Origin: DATCLS01 sp035265325 | GTDB taxonomy: Bacteria > Actinomycetota > Acidimicrobiia > Acidimicrobiales > VFJN01 | Direction of reading: 5' to 3' | DNA length: 64,000 nucleotides | Assembly (NCBI GenBank): GCA_035265325.1 | Contig: DATFOS010000177.1 | Location: forward strand, 55,989-119,988 | In this document: positions 7,083-15,757 of the stretch, piece after piece | Layout of the letters: each line of letters begins with the position of its first letter | Numbering within the stretch: position 1 is the stretch's first letter | Notes under the pieces: generated by a model | Database searches by the model: none | Told to the model about the DNA's origin: nothing | Seen by the model: the letters and a program-made list of their open reading frames with translations, nothing else | Program-made: the position numbers and the translations under genes

Positions 7083-8327
7083 ATGCCGGCCGGGCCGACA
7101 CCACATCGCCATGCCGCCGCCAGCCGGGCGTCCACGCCCCATGCGGTGACGCCCGGTGCGCTGTTCCAGCTCGTCCGGGACGGGCACGCCGACTCGCGGG
7201 CCGGCCTGGCGCGGGCCACCGGCCTGGCCCGGTCGACGGTGTCCCAGCGGGTCGACGAGCTTCTCCTCGCCGGCCTCCTCGTCGAACGCGGCGACGGCCC
7301 CTCGACCGGCGGTCGCCCGCCCACCCGCCTGGCGTTCGACAGCCACGGCGGGGTCGTCCTCTGCGCCGACCTGGGCGCCACCCACTGCCGGCTGGCGGTG
7401 AGCGACCTCGACGCGTCGATCCTGGCCGAGCGCCCCGACGAGATGGACATCGCCAACGGGCCGGACGTGGTCCTGCCCTGGGCCCAGGAACGCTTCGCCG
7501 ACCTGCTCCACGAGGTCGGCCGCAGCCCGGCCGAGGTGCGGGGCATCGGCGTCGGCCTCCCCGGGCCGGTGGAGTTCGCCGCCGGCCGGGCCGTGAACCC
7601 GCCGATCATGCCGGGGTGGGACGGGGTCTCGGTCCCCGAGGCGTTCGCCGCCCGCTACCCGGGCGTGCCGGTCCTGGTCGACAACGACGTGAACGTCATG
7701 GCCATCGGCGAGTACTGGACGAGCTGGCGCCACGACGTCGACGACCTGCTGTTCGTGAAGGTCGCCACCGGCATCGGCTGCGGCATCGTCAGCCGGGGCG
7801 CCCTCCACCGGGGCGCCGACGGCACGGCCGGCGACCTCGGCCACGTCCAGGTCCCCGACGCCGGCGACGCCCTGTGCCGCTGCGGCAACCGGGGCTGCGT
7901 CGAAGCCGTGGCCAGCGGCGGTGCCCTCGCCCGCCGGCTCACCGCGGCCGGCATCGACGCCCACGACAGCCGCGACGTCGTCGCCCTGGTCCGGGCGGGC
8001 AACGTCGAGGCGTCCACGCTGGTCCGCCAGGCCGGGCGGCTGGTCGGTGAGGTGCTGGCCGGGGCCGTCAACTTCTTCAACCCGGCGGTGATCGTCCTCG
8101 GGGGCGACCTCGCCCACGCCCACGAGCAGTTCTTCGCCGGCGTGCGCGAGATCGTCTACCGGCGCTCGACGGCGCTGGCCACCCAGCACCTCCAGGTCGC
8201 CCGCAGCCGGCTCGACGACCGCGCCGGGGTCATCGGCTGCGCCGTGACCGTCATCGAGGATGTCCTCTCCCCCGCCGCCATCGACGCGGGCCTCGCCGCC
8301 CACGCCGCCCAGGAGGCCACGGCATGA
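7083..8327 (+). CDS. ROK-family transcriptional regulator (NagC/XylR type)
   Basis: The 414-residue protein has an N-terminal winged helix (about 20-80; RAGLARATGLARSTVSQRVDEL) and then a sugar-kinase-like ROK domain. The ROK domain shows CADLGATHCRLAV as phosphate loop and VLVDNDVNVMAIGE. The zinc motif CRCGNRGCVEAV follows a His (GHVQVP). The frame is open far upstream, but homology begins only here and ATG 7083 sits just after the operator. Its stop overlaps the ABC ATPase start by 4 nt, so regulator and transporter are co-transcribed. Likely a sugar-responsive repressor of itself, the transporter and the divergent catabolic pair. Confidence 0.93.
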   Translation: MPAGPTPHRHAAASRASTPHAVTPGALFQLVRDGHADSRAGLARATGLARSTVSQRVDELLLAGLLVERGDGPSTGGRPPTRLAFDSHGGVVLCADLGATHCRLAVSDLDASILAERPDEMDIANGPDVVLPWAQERFADLLHEVGRSPAEVRGIGVGLPGPVEFAAGRAVNPPIMPGWDGVSVPEAFAARYPGVPVLVDNDVNVMAIGEYWTSWRHDVDDLLFVKVATGIGCGIVSRGALHRGADGTAGDLGHVQVPDAGDALCRCGNRGCVEAVASGGALARRLTAAGIDAHDSRDVVALVRAGNVEASTLVRQAGRLVGEVLAGAVNFFNPAVIVLGGDLAHAHEQFFAGVREIVYRRSTALATQHLQVARSRLDDRAGVIGCAVTVIEDVLSPAAIDAGLAAHAAQEATA

Positions 8328-9958
8328 CGCTGATCGACGCCCCCCGCCTGTCGGTACGGGGCCTGGTCAAGGAGTACCCGGGCGTCCGGGCGCTCGGCGG
8401 GGTCGACCTCGACGTCGCCGCCGGGCAGGTCCACTGCATCGTCGGGCAGAACGGCGCCGGGAAGTCAACGCTGATCCGCTGCGTGGCCGGCCTCGTCACC
8501 CCGAGTGCCGGGACCGTGGCCGTGGACGGCACGCCGCTGCCGCACGGTGACCCGTCCGCCGCCCTGGCCGCCGGCGTCGCCACCATCTACCAGGAGCTCG
8601 ACCTCGTCGCCGACCTGGCGGTGGCCGACAACCTGTTCCTGGGCCACGAGCTGCGGCGGGGCCCGCTGATCGATCGCCGCCGGTCGTTCGCCTCGGCGAC
8701 GGCCCTGCTCGAGCGGCTGGGCCACGCCGACATCGACGTCCGGGCCCTGGCGGGGACGCTCTCGCCCGCCGCCCAGCAGATCGTGTCGATCGGGCGGGCG
8801 CTGTCGCGGGAGGCCCGGGTCCTCGTCATGGACGAGCCCTCCGCCGTGCTGGACGGGCCGGAGGTCGAGGCGATGTTCGCCGTGGTCCGCCGCCTCGCCG
8901 CCGAGGGCGTCGGCATCGTCTACATCTCCCACCGGCTGGAGGAGGTCGCCGCCATCGGCGACACGATCACGGTCCTGCGCGACGGCGAGACGGTCGCCAG
9001 CGGCCTGCCGCCCGACACCCCGCGGGACGACCTGGTCGCCGCCATGGTGGGCCGCCGCCTCGGCGAGCTGTTCCCCGACCGGCCCGACGGCGACGGCGAC
9101 GGCGCCGGTGCCGAGCCGGGGCCGGTCGTGCTCCGGGCCGAGGGCCTGAGCCGCCAGCCCGCCGGCGGGGGCGCCGAGGGCGTCCCGGTCCACGACGTGT
9201 CGTTCGACGTCCGGCGTGGCGAGGTCGTCGGCCTCGGGGGGCTCGTCGGCGCCGGCCGGACCGAGGTCCTCCGCCTCATCGCCGGGGTCGACCGGCCCGA
9301 CGCCGGGACCGTCACGGTCGAGGAGCGCCGGCTGCCGCCCGGGCGCCCCGACGTCGCCATCCGCGCCGGCGTCGGCCTCGCCCCCGAGGAACGCAAGAGC
9401 CAGGGCCTGTGGCCGGGGTGGGACCTCGTCCGCAACGTGACGGTCGCCGACCTGCGCCGGTTCCGCCGGCGGGCGCTGCTCGACCGCCGGTCCGAGCGCC
9501 AGGCAGCGGCCACCCAGCTGCGCGAGCTGGGCACCGTGCCCGACGACCCGACCCGGCTGGCCGGCGAGCTGTCGGGCGGCAACCAGCAAAAGGTCGTGCT
9601 GGCCCGCTGGCTGCTCCACGACTGCACGGTCCTCCTCCTCGACGAGCCCACCCGGGGCGTCGACGTGGGGGCCAAGGCCGACGCCTACCGGGCGATCCGC
9701 ACGCTGGCGGCGTCCGGCCTGGCCGTCGTGATGGTGAGCAGCGAGCTGGCCGAGCTGGTGGCGCTGTGCGACCGCATCGTCGTCATGGCCGACGGCCGGG
9801 TCACCGCCATCCTCGACGGCCCCACGTCCACCGAGGCCGACATCCTCGCCCATGCCCTGCCGTCCGCCGGCGCCGCGCCCGCAGGCGCGGCCACCGACGG
9901 CGGCGCACCCGACCGCCCGGAGCCCGACCCCGACCGCACGGAGGCCGCCGCCCCATGA
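8324..9958 (+). CDS. Sugar ABC transporter ATP-binding protein (two ABC domains)
   Basis: A fused double ATPase of 544 residues, as in RbsA/XylG/MglA. The first half has Walker A GQNGAGKST (41-49) and Walker B VLVMDEPSAVL, with a degenerate signature LSPAAQQ. The second half has a degenerate P-loop GLVGAGRTE but a good signature LSGGNQQK and Walker B LLLDEPTRGVD. That asymmetry is normal for this family. A short Pro/Ala/Asp tail ends the protein. It overlaps the regulator upstream and the permease downstream by 4 nt each. It powers uptake with the permease and binding protein that follow. Confidence 0.95.
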   Translation: MTLIDAPRLSVRGLVKEYPGVRALGGVDLDVAAGQVHCIVGQNGAGKSTLIRCVAGLVTPSAGTVAVDGTPLPHGDPSAALAAGVATIYQELDLVADLAVADNLFLGHELRRGPLIDRRRSFASATALLERLGHADIDVRALAGTLSPAAQQIVSIGRALSREARVLVMDEPSAVLDGPEVEAMFAVVRRLAAEGVGIVYISHRLEEVAAIGDTITVLRDGETVASGLPPDTPRDDLVAAMVGRRLGELFPDRPDGDGDGAGAEPGPVVLRAEGLSRQPAGGGAEGVPVHDVSFDVRRGEVVGLGGLVGAGRTEVLRLIAGVDRPDAGTVTVEERRLPPGRPDVAIRAGVGLAPEERKSQGLWPGWDLVRNVTVADLRRFRRRALLDRRSERQAAATQLRELGTVPDDPTRLAGELSGGNQQKVVLARWLLHDCTVLLLDEPTRGVDVGAKADAYRAIRTLAASGLAVVMVSSELAELVALCDRIVVMADGRVTAILDGPTSTEADILAHALPSAGAAPAGAATDGGAPDRPEPDPDRTEAAAP

Positions 9959-10938
9959 CCGTCACCCCCGCCACGCTGGGACCGGACGCCCCGGTGGCGC
10001 CCGTCACCCGTGCCCGGCGCCGGGTCCGCCTCCAGGAGGCGGCCCTCCCGGTCGTCGTCCTCGCGCTGATCATCGCCGGGGCCATCGCCGACCGCGAGGC
10101 CTTCCTCACCCGCGACAACCTCCTCACAGTCCTCACCCAGGCCAGCGTGGTCGGGGTCGTTGCCGTGGGCATGACGTTCGTCATCGCCACCGGCGGCATC
10201 GACCTGTCGGTGGGCTCCATGCTCGCCGCCGCCTCGATCGCCGGCGGGCTGGTCGGCGAGGAGCAATCGCTGCCCTTCATGCTGGGCGCCCTCGGGTTCG
10301 GCCTGCTGCTGGGCCTGATCAACGGCCTGGCGATCAGCTACCTGCGGATCGTCCCGTTCATCGCCACGCTGGCCATGTTCGCCGGCGCCCGCGGCCTCGC
10401 CATCTGGATGAGCGACCGCACGCCGATCAGCCTCCGCCAGCTCGACATCGTTCGGGACATCGGCCGGGGCGAGCTCGTCGGCCCCATCCCGAACGCCGCT
10501 CTGGTGTTCCTCGCCGTGACCGCCGGCGGGTGGGTCCTGCTGAACCGGACCCGCTACGGGCGCCACGTCGTTGCCATCGGGGGCAACCGCGAGGCGGCCC
10601 GCATGGCCGGGATCCGACCCGGGCCGATCGTGACCAGCGTCTACGTGCTCTCGGGCCTGTGCGTCGGCATCTCGGCGATCCTGCTCAGCGGCCGGCTGGG
10701 CAGCGCCTCGCCGGTGTCCGGCAACCTCCTCGAGCTCGATGCCATCGCCGCCGTCGTCATCGGCGGCACGAGCCTCGCCGGGGGACGGGCCACCGTGACC
10801 GGCACCTTCCTCGGCGTCATCACGTTCGGGCTCGTGTTCAACCTGCTGAACATCCTCGACATGCCCGCCGAGCTCCAGCAGCTCAGCAAGGGCGTGATCA
10901 TCCTCGCCGCTGCTGCCCTGCAGCGGCGCGACACCTGA
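9955..10938 (+). CDS. Sugar ABC transporter permease (RbsC/XylH-like)
   Basis: Membrane subunit of 327 residues with 8-10 hydrophobic helices, the first at about 24-43 (AALPVVVLALIIAGAIAD). Carries family signatures GMTFVIATGGIDLSVGS and, late, the EAA-like AIAAVVIGGTSLAGGRATVTG. Start ATG 9955 overlaps the ATPase stop (ATGA); longer frames upstream are antisense-type open frames. Forms the homodimeric channel for the sugar delivered by the lipoprotein encoded next. Confidence 0.94.
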   Translation: MTVTPATLGPDAPVAPVTRARRRVRLQEAALPVVVLALIIAGAIADREAFLTRDNLLTVLTQASVVGVVAVGMTFVIATGGIDLSVGSMLAAASIAGGLVGEEQSLPFMLGALGFGLLLGLINGLAISYLRIVPFIATLAMFAGARGLAIWMSDRTPISLRQLDIVRDIGRGELVGPIPNAALVFLAVTAGGWVLLNRTRYGRHVVAIGGNREAARMAGIRPGPIVTSVYVLSGLCVGISAILLSGRLGSASPVSGNLLELDAIAAVVIGGTSLAGGRATVTGTFLGVITFGLVFNLLNILDMPAELQQLSKGVIILAAAALQRRDT

Positions 10939-10985
10939 CCGGCGACCGGACCGCCGGGCGCGTCAACCCACCGGAGGGGGACGGA

Positions 10986-12032
10986 ATGACCAAGACACGA
11001 TGGATGCGCTTCGCCGGCATGGCCACGGCCACGATGCTGGTACTCGGAGCCTGTGAGAGCGGAGGTGACGACGAGTCGTCCGACGACGAATCCACGGCCG
11101 ACACCGCGGCCGTGGAGGGAGAAGGGGTGGTCGAGTCGGGCGAGACGATCCGCATCGCCTTCAGCGCCCCGGGCGCCGACCACGGCTGGCTGGCGGCGAT
11201 CACCGCCAACGCCGAGGAGGAGGCGGAGCGCTACGACGACGTGGAGTTCGTCCTGCTGGAGGGCACCAACGACTCGGCGGCGCAGGTGTCGCAGGTCGAG
11301 CAGCTCATCGCCGAGGACCCCGACGTCCTCATCATCCTCCCGCACGAGGGCGAGCCGCTGACCCCGGTGGCCCTCGAGGCGATGGAGGCCGGGATCCCCG
11401 TGGTGAACGTCGACCGCGAGTTCTCGACCGAGGGCGCCTACCGGACCTGGATCGGCGGCGACAACTACGGCATCGGCGTCTCGGCGGCCAACTACCTCGC
11501 CGAGCAGCTCGACTGCCAGGGCAACGTGGCCGAGATCCAGGGCGTGGCCGGCATCTCGGTGACCGAGCAGCGCAGCGCCGGCTTCGCCGACACGGTCGAG
11601 CAGCTGTGCGGCGACGGCATCCGCATCGTCGCCCAGCAGCCCGCCGACTTCCTGCCCGACCGCGGGCTCGAGGTCATGGAGACGATCCTGCAGGCGGAGC
11701 CCGACCTCGACGCCGTGTACACCCACGACGACGACATGGCCATGGGCGTCGTCTCGGCCATCGAGAACGCCGGCCGCGAGGACGAGATGATCCTCACCGG
11801 GGCCGGCGGCTCGCGGGAGGCCATGGAGATGATCCAGGACGGCGGCCTCTACTCGGCCACCTTCCTGTACAACCCGTCGATGTCGGCCTCGGCCGTCCGC
11901 GTCGCCCGCCTCATCGCCCTGGGTCAGGGCTTCGAGGAGCTGGTCGAGCCGGGCGTCCCCAGCCGCATCGAGCTGCCCGCCAGCACGGTCACGGCCGACA
12001 ACGTCGACGACTACCTCGACCTGGCCTTCTAG
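10986..12032 (+). CDS. Sugar-binding lipoprotein (periplasmic-binding protein fold I)
   Basis: ATG 10986 follows a GGAGGGGG ribosome site. The signal peptide ends in a lipobox LVLGAC, then a Glu/Asp/Ser-rich linker. The binding domain starts IRIAFSAPGADHGWLAAITANA. It carries the ligand-binding features PVVNVDREF, a Trp in TWIGGDN, and the hinge and pocket segment YTHDDDMAMGV. These are shared with ribose, xylose and inositol binding proteins. The mature protein is about 325 residues. It is the last gene of the ROK-ABC operon and is followed by two strong stem-loops. Substrate not certain: the neighbouring dehydrogenase and isomerase make a cyclitol or rare monosaccharide plausible. Confidence 0.94.
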   Translation: MTKTRWMRFAGMATATMLVLGACESGGDDESSDDESTADTAAVEGEGVVESGETIRIAFSAPGADHGWLAAITANAEEEAERYDDVEFVLLEGTNDSAAQVSQVEQLIAEDPDVLIILPHEGEPLTPVALEAMEAGIPVVNVDREFSTEGAYRTWIGGDNYGIGVSAANYLAEQLDCQGNVAEIQGVAGISVTEQRSAGFADTVEQLCGDGIRIVAQQPADFLPDRGLEVMETILQAEPDLDAVYTHDDDMAMGVVSAIENAGREDEMILTGAGGSREAMEMIQDGGLYSATFLYNPSMSASAVRVARLIALGQGFEELVEPGVPSRIELPASTVTADNVDDYLDLAF

Positions 12033-12044
12033 GCCCACCTGACC

Positions 12045-12099
12045 GGGGCGCCCGCGCCCCACCCCGTCCGCCGCCCCCGGTCCCGCCCGGGGGCGGCGG
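12045..12099. terminator. Double terminator stem-loops after the sugar operon
   Basis: Two consecutive hairpins: GGGGCG-CCCG-CGCCCC (12045-12060) and a 13-bp perfect stem, CCGCCGCCCCCGG paired with CCGGGGGCGGCGG around a 6-nt loop (12068-12099). They lie between the binding-protein stop and the stop of the converging small gene, so they probably serve both. Confidence 0.75.
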
Positions 12100-12137
12100 C
12101 GCGTCGGTCGAACTCTGCCGCCTCGACGACCAACCGG

Positions 12138-12512
12138 TCAGCTGAGGTCGTCGACCACGTCGGCGACGGTGTCGAGCCAGTTGTGGAGTTCGGTGGCGGT
12201 GGGGGCCAGGTCGTAGGCGTGGTGGTGGCAGGCGGTGGAGAGGGCCGCCCAGGCCTCGAAGGCCGCGGTCGCCACCTCGGTCGGGACGTAGCTGCGCAGG
12301 CACAGGAGCTGCGTGGTGAACGAGCCGGTGACGGCCTCGGGGACCTCGCGTTCCCAGAACCCGGCGATCGCCGCCTCCAGCGCCTGGCGGGCGAGGAGCG
12401 CCGTGCTGCGCGCCCACGCCGACCCGGGCAGGGCGTCCGGGCGGTCGAGGACCGTCCGGGCCGCGGCCACCAGGTCGGCCGGGGTCTCCAGCCCGGCCGC
12501 TGCGGCCGTCAC
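12138..12512 (-). CDS. Small helical protein coupled to a zinc-hook ATPase
   Basis: 124 residues from GTG 12512, whose start overlaps the ATPase stop (GTGA). The protein looks all-helical: LLARQALEAAIAGFWERE is a strong amphipathic helix, followed by TTQLLCLRSYVP, EAWAALSTACHHHAYDLAP and TATELHNWLDTVADVV. Overall it resembles small HEPN-like four-helix proteins found beside ATPases, and I recall similar actinobacterial hypotheticals. No canonical R-x4-6-H RNase motif is visible, although the ACHHHAYDL segment is striking. Function unknown. Strict coupling suggests a fixed-ratio partner or effector of the ATPase. Confidence 0.8.
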   Translation of the reverse strand: MTAAAAGLETPADLVAAARTVLDRPDALPGSAWARSTALLARQALEAAIAGFWEREVPEAVTGSFTTQLLCLRSYVPTEVATAAFEAWAALSTACHHHAYDLAPTATELHNWLDTVADVVDDLS

Positions 12513-15073
12513 CGGGACCCCAGGGCGGTGACGAGGGCGCTGGTGTCCGCCACGAGGTCGAGGGGGTCGCCGGGGCAGACGCCGTGGGCGCCCTGCTGCA
12601 GCTTCTTGAACGTGTCGCCGTGGACGCGATCGACCTCGTTGAGCGCCCGCATGACCTTGTCGGCCTCGTCGGCGGTGCCGAACAGCGCCAGCGCCGCCTT
12701 CGTGGTGAGGCGCTGCGCCGACGCCAGCGTCTCCTCGACCTCGTCGTGCCGGGCGCCGGCGTCGAGCAGGGCGCGCTGGGCCATCGAGGTCAACGTGGCC
12801 TCCAATGCCAGGCGGCACAGGCCGGGGACGACCCGCCGGCGCACCTCGAGCGGCGTCCGCAGGCTCTTGGCCACGACCCGGGCGTCCCGGAGCGCCTGGG
12901 CGGCGGGGTCCGCGGCCGGGACGACCTCGACGACCGAGTCGCGCCGGCGCTGGACCTGGACGACCCGCGCCGCGATCCCGAGGCGACGGACGGCGGCGGG
13001 CAGCCGGTCGTCGTGGGTGAACACCACGACCTGGCGCGCCCGGGCCGCGCGGTCGAGCGCACGGGCGAGCCCGTCGACCTTGGCCGGGTCCATGGCCTGG
13101 ACCGGGTCGTCGATGACCACGAACCGGAACGGGCTCTCGGGCAGCATCGCCCGGGGCAGGAAGATGCTGAGGGCCAGGGCGTTCACCTCGCCCTGGCTCA
13201 TGACGCCGAGGGCGTTGCCGTCGCTGCCGTCGACCTGGGCCGCCAGCTCGACCCGGCGCTGCGTGGCGCTGCCGGTGAGCCGCATGACGCCGAGCGAGAC
13301 GTTGCTCTCGTGGCGGAGCAGGTGCCAGACCTCCTGCGCCTGCTCGGCGATCGGGCGGAGCCGGTCGTTGCGGATGTCGTCGTGGGCGGCCCGGAGCCAG
13401 GTGGCCGCCGCCTTGAGGTCCTTGACCAGCGGCTTGTCGGCCTCGACCGCCCGTGCCCGCACCACCCACGCCGCCACCTGCGCGGCCACCGGGGCCCAGC
13501 GGTCGTCGCGGGCGGCGAGCGCCTCGGCCGCCGCCTTGTGGACCGGGCCGACGAGCGCCGCCAGCCCGGCACCCGAGACCACGTGGTCCGCGAGCCGGCG
13601 CAGGTCGGCGGCCACCGCCCGGTCGGTGGCGGGCGGGCTGGCCCACGCCGCCCACGCCTCGACCAGCTCGCCCGTGGCGAGATCGTCGCCGGGCACGGCC
13701 GCCGAGCCGGCGAGCGCCTCGCGGGCCGGCGAGGCGGGGCGGGAGGCGGCGATGAGGGCCGCCGGGACCGGGCGGAGGGCGCCGATCGCGTCGGCCCGGG
13801 CGGCCCCGGCCTCCTTGTGGGCGCGGTCGGCCTCGTCGGACTCGGCCCGCAGCCGGCCGACCTCGCCGGCCGCCTGACCCTCCCACGCCGCGTCGAGGGC
13901 GCCGGACCGGCCGCACACCGGGCAGTCGGCCTCGTCGGGGTGGGCGGCGTGGTGGTCGAGCGCCCGGTCGAGCAGGTCGGCGAGCGCCCGGGCGCGGGCG
14001 GCGGACGTCCCGGCCACGGCGTCGAGCCCGGCGGCCGCGGCCCGCAACCGCTCGGCCGCGGCGACGAGGACGGGGACCGGCGGGGCGTCCAGCGCCGCCA
14101 GCTGGCGGAGGGTATCGAGCGACCCGCCCGGCGCCGGACCGGTCGCGCCCGTGACTACCTGCTCGACGGCGTCGAGGTCGGGCTGCCGGGTGGACAGGGC
14201 CCGGGCCACGGCGGCCGCCCGCTCCTCACCGGCGTCGCGGTCGAGGGCGCCGAGTGCGGCGGCCAGGCGCTTGCGCTCGGCGTCGACGTCCTTCGCCTCG
14301 GCCTCGCGGGACCGGCGCTCGCGGCCCAGCCGGTCCTGCGCCCCGACCAGCTCGTCCAGCCCGAGCACGGAGGCCAGCCGGTCGTACAGCCTGGTCGGGC
14401 TCGTACTGAGCACCGCGGCCAGCTCGGAGTGGGCCAGGAACGGCCGGTGGCTCACCAGGGCGTCGGCCCACCCGAGCCGGTCGAGGCCGGGGGCCCGCCG
14501 CTCCCCCGCGACCTGGACCGACACCTCGCCGTCCGCCAGGCCGGCGTCGTCGTCCCACCGGCGCTCGACGGTGGTGGTGCCGGCCGCGCCGGCCACGTGG
14601 AAGTCGGCGGCGACCCGGGCGCCGGTCGGGCGGTGGAGGTTGCGCCAGCCGTCCCGGAACACGGTCTGCTTCTCGAACCGGTCGGTCGTGCCCGTGAGCA
14701 GGACCTCGAGCGCGTCGGCGAAGCTCGACTTACCGGACCCGTTGCGCCCGACGACCACGGTGAGCCCGGCACCCGGCTCGAGCTCGAGCGTCGCCTCCGG
14801 GCCCACGCCCCGGAACCCGGCCACCGTGATCGACCGCAGGTAGGCACCCACCGGCGCCCCCGCGCCGGGCGCCCCGGGCGAGCCGGGCACTCCCGACGAC
14901 CCGTCGGCGCGGTCGCCGGCCGCCGCGGCCGGGGCGGCGCGCCCGCCGGCCAGAGCCGCCGCCAGGGCGTCGTCGCCCCGGCAGGCCGCGAGGACCAGGT
15001 CGCGTGCCGCCTCGGCGAGTGTGCCGTCGCCGTCCACCCGACCGAGGACGACGTCCACCAAGGCATCATCCAT
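12509..15073 (-). CDS. SMC/Rad50-like AAA ATPase with zinc-hook motif
   Basis: An 854-residue ATPase. Residues 1-75 form a helical N-terminal region plus a Gly/Pro/Ala linker. The head starts YLRSITVAGFRGVGPEATLE with Walker A GRNGSGKS (109-116). Two charged Ala/Arg/Glu-rich stretches that could form a coiled coil flank a CPVCG motif near residue 383. The second head half carries signature MSQGEVNAL (about 623), Walker B FVVIDDPVQAMDP (about 650) and switch FTHDDRL. The IDDPVQAMD form resembles RloC/PrrC-type and other conflict-related ABC ATPases rather than housekeeping SbcC or RecN. It lacks a nuclease partner such as SbcD. It is followed, with overlap, by the small helical gene. A defence or DNA-surveillance role is inferred. 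Confidence 0.85.
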   Translation of the reverse strand: MDDALVDVVLGRVDGDGTLAEAARDLVLAACRGDDALAAALAGGRAAPAAAAGDRADGSSGVPGSPGAPGAGAPVGAYLRSITVAGFRGVGPEATLELEPGAGLTVVVGRNGSGKSSFADALEVLLTGTTDRFEKQTVFRDGWRNLHRPTGARVAADFHVAGAAGTTTVERRWDDDAGLADGEVSVQVAGERRAPGLDRLGWADALVSHRPFLAHSELAAVLSTSPTRLYDRLASVLGLDELVGAQDRLGRERRSREAEAKDVDAERKRLAAALGALDRDAGEERAAAVARALSTRQPDLDAVEQVVTGATGPAPGGSLDTLRQLAALDAPPVPVLVAAAERLRAAAAGLDAVAGTSAARARALADLLDRALDHHAAHPDEADCPVCGRSGALDAAWEGQAAGEVGRLRAESDEADRAHKEAGAARADAIGALRPVPAALIAASRPASPAREALAGSAAVPGDDLATGELVEAWAAWASPPATDRAVAADLRRLADHVVSGAGLAALVGPVHKAAAEALAARDDRWAPVAAQVAAWVVRARAVEADKPLVKDLKAAATWLRAAHDDIRNDRLRPIAEQAQEVWHLLRHESNVSLGVMRLTGSATQRRVELAAQVDGSDGNALGVMSQGEVNALALSIFLPRAMLPESPFRFVVIDDPVQAMDPAKVDGLARALDRAARARQVVVFTHDDRLPAAVRRLGIAARVVQVQRRRDSVVEVVPAADPAAQALRDARVVAKSLRTPLEVRRRVVPGLCRLALEATLTSMAQRALLDAGARHDEVEETLASAQRLTTKAALALFGTADEADKVMRALNEVDRVHGDTFKKLQQGAHGVCPGDPLDLVADTSALVTALGSR

Positions 15074-15130
15074 GCCGGACGATCGTAGGCCCGCCCTGTG
15101 ACACCCTCGGCACGAGGGGTCGGGCCACGC

Positions 15131-15709
15131 CTATCCGGCCGCCGAACGCAGGCGGTCCAGCTGCGCCGACGACCCGAGGGCGATGAGCACGTCCCCCGGC
15201 GCGAGGATCGTCGCCGCCGGCGGGTTGACGTCGTAGGTGCCGTCGGCCCGCTTCATGGCGATGACGGCGGCCGTCGCCCCGCCGCCGTCGGCACCGGTGA
15301 CGGTCCGGAGCGACGCGCCGTCCGCCCCCGAGCCCGCCGCCACCAGGACCTCCTGGATGTCCACGTCGTGCTCCTCGGCGTGGATCACCTCGTCGAGGAA
15401 CTCGGCCACGTGCGGGCGGAAGGCGATCGCCGCCATGCGGGCGCCGCCGATCTCGTAGGGGTTGACCACGTGGTCGGCTCCGGCGAGGCGGAACTTGCGC
15501 TCGTTGCGCTGGTCGGCGACCCGGCAGACGATGACCAAGTCGGGGCGGAGGGACCGGGCCGTCAGCGCCAGCGCCAGGTTGTCGCTGTCGGTGGCGAGGG
15601 CGGCCACGAGGCTGCTCGCCCGGTGGATCCCGGCCGCCTCGAGCACCTGGCGCCTGCGCCGCCGCACCTCCACGAGGAACGGGGTTTTAGCAGCCTCGGG
15701 TGGGCCCAC
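15131..15709 (-). pseudogene. 5'-truncated RCK (TrkA-N/TrkA-C) potassium-channel regulatory protein
   Basis: The readable protein contains the second half of a TrkA-N domain, from VLEAAGIHRASSLVAALATD through VVNPYEIGGARMAA, and a complete TrkA-C domain ending APGDVLIALGS. The glycine-rich nucleotide loop and first strands of the Rossmann fold are missing, and so is the two-helix ion channel that normally precedes them. The space upstream is taken by a divergent gene within about 50 bp, so the 5' part was lost by deletion or rearrangement. A GTG at 15709 gives 192 residues with an Arg-rich start. It is probably non-functional as a channel; a soluble remnant role is possible. Confidence 0.75.
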
Positions 15710-15757
15710 GGCCGTGGCGGCCGCACCGCCGCAGGGACGTCGCTACATTCCCGGCCG

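Noticed and set aside
12138..12512. HEPN RNase toxin call for the small protein
   Set aside because: No clear R-x4-6-H motif; the helical likeness alone is not enough to name a toxin.
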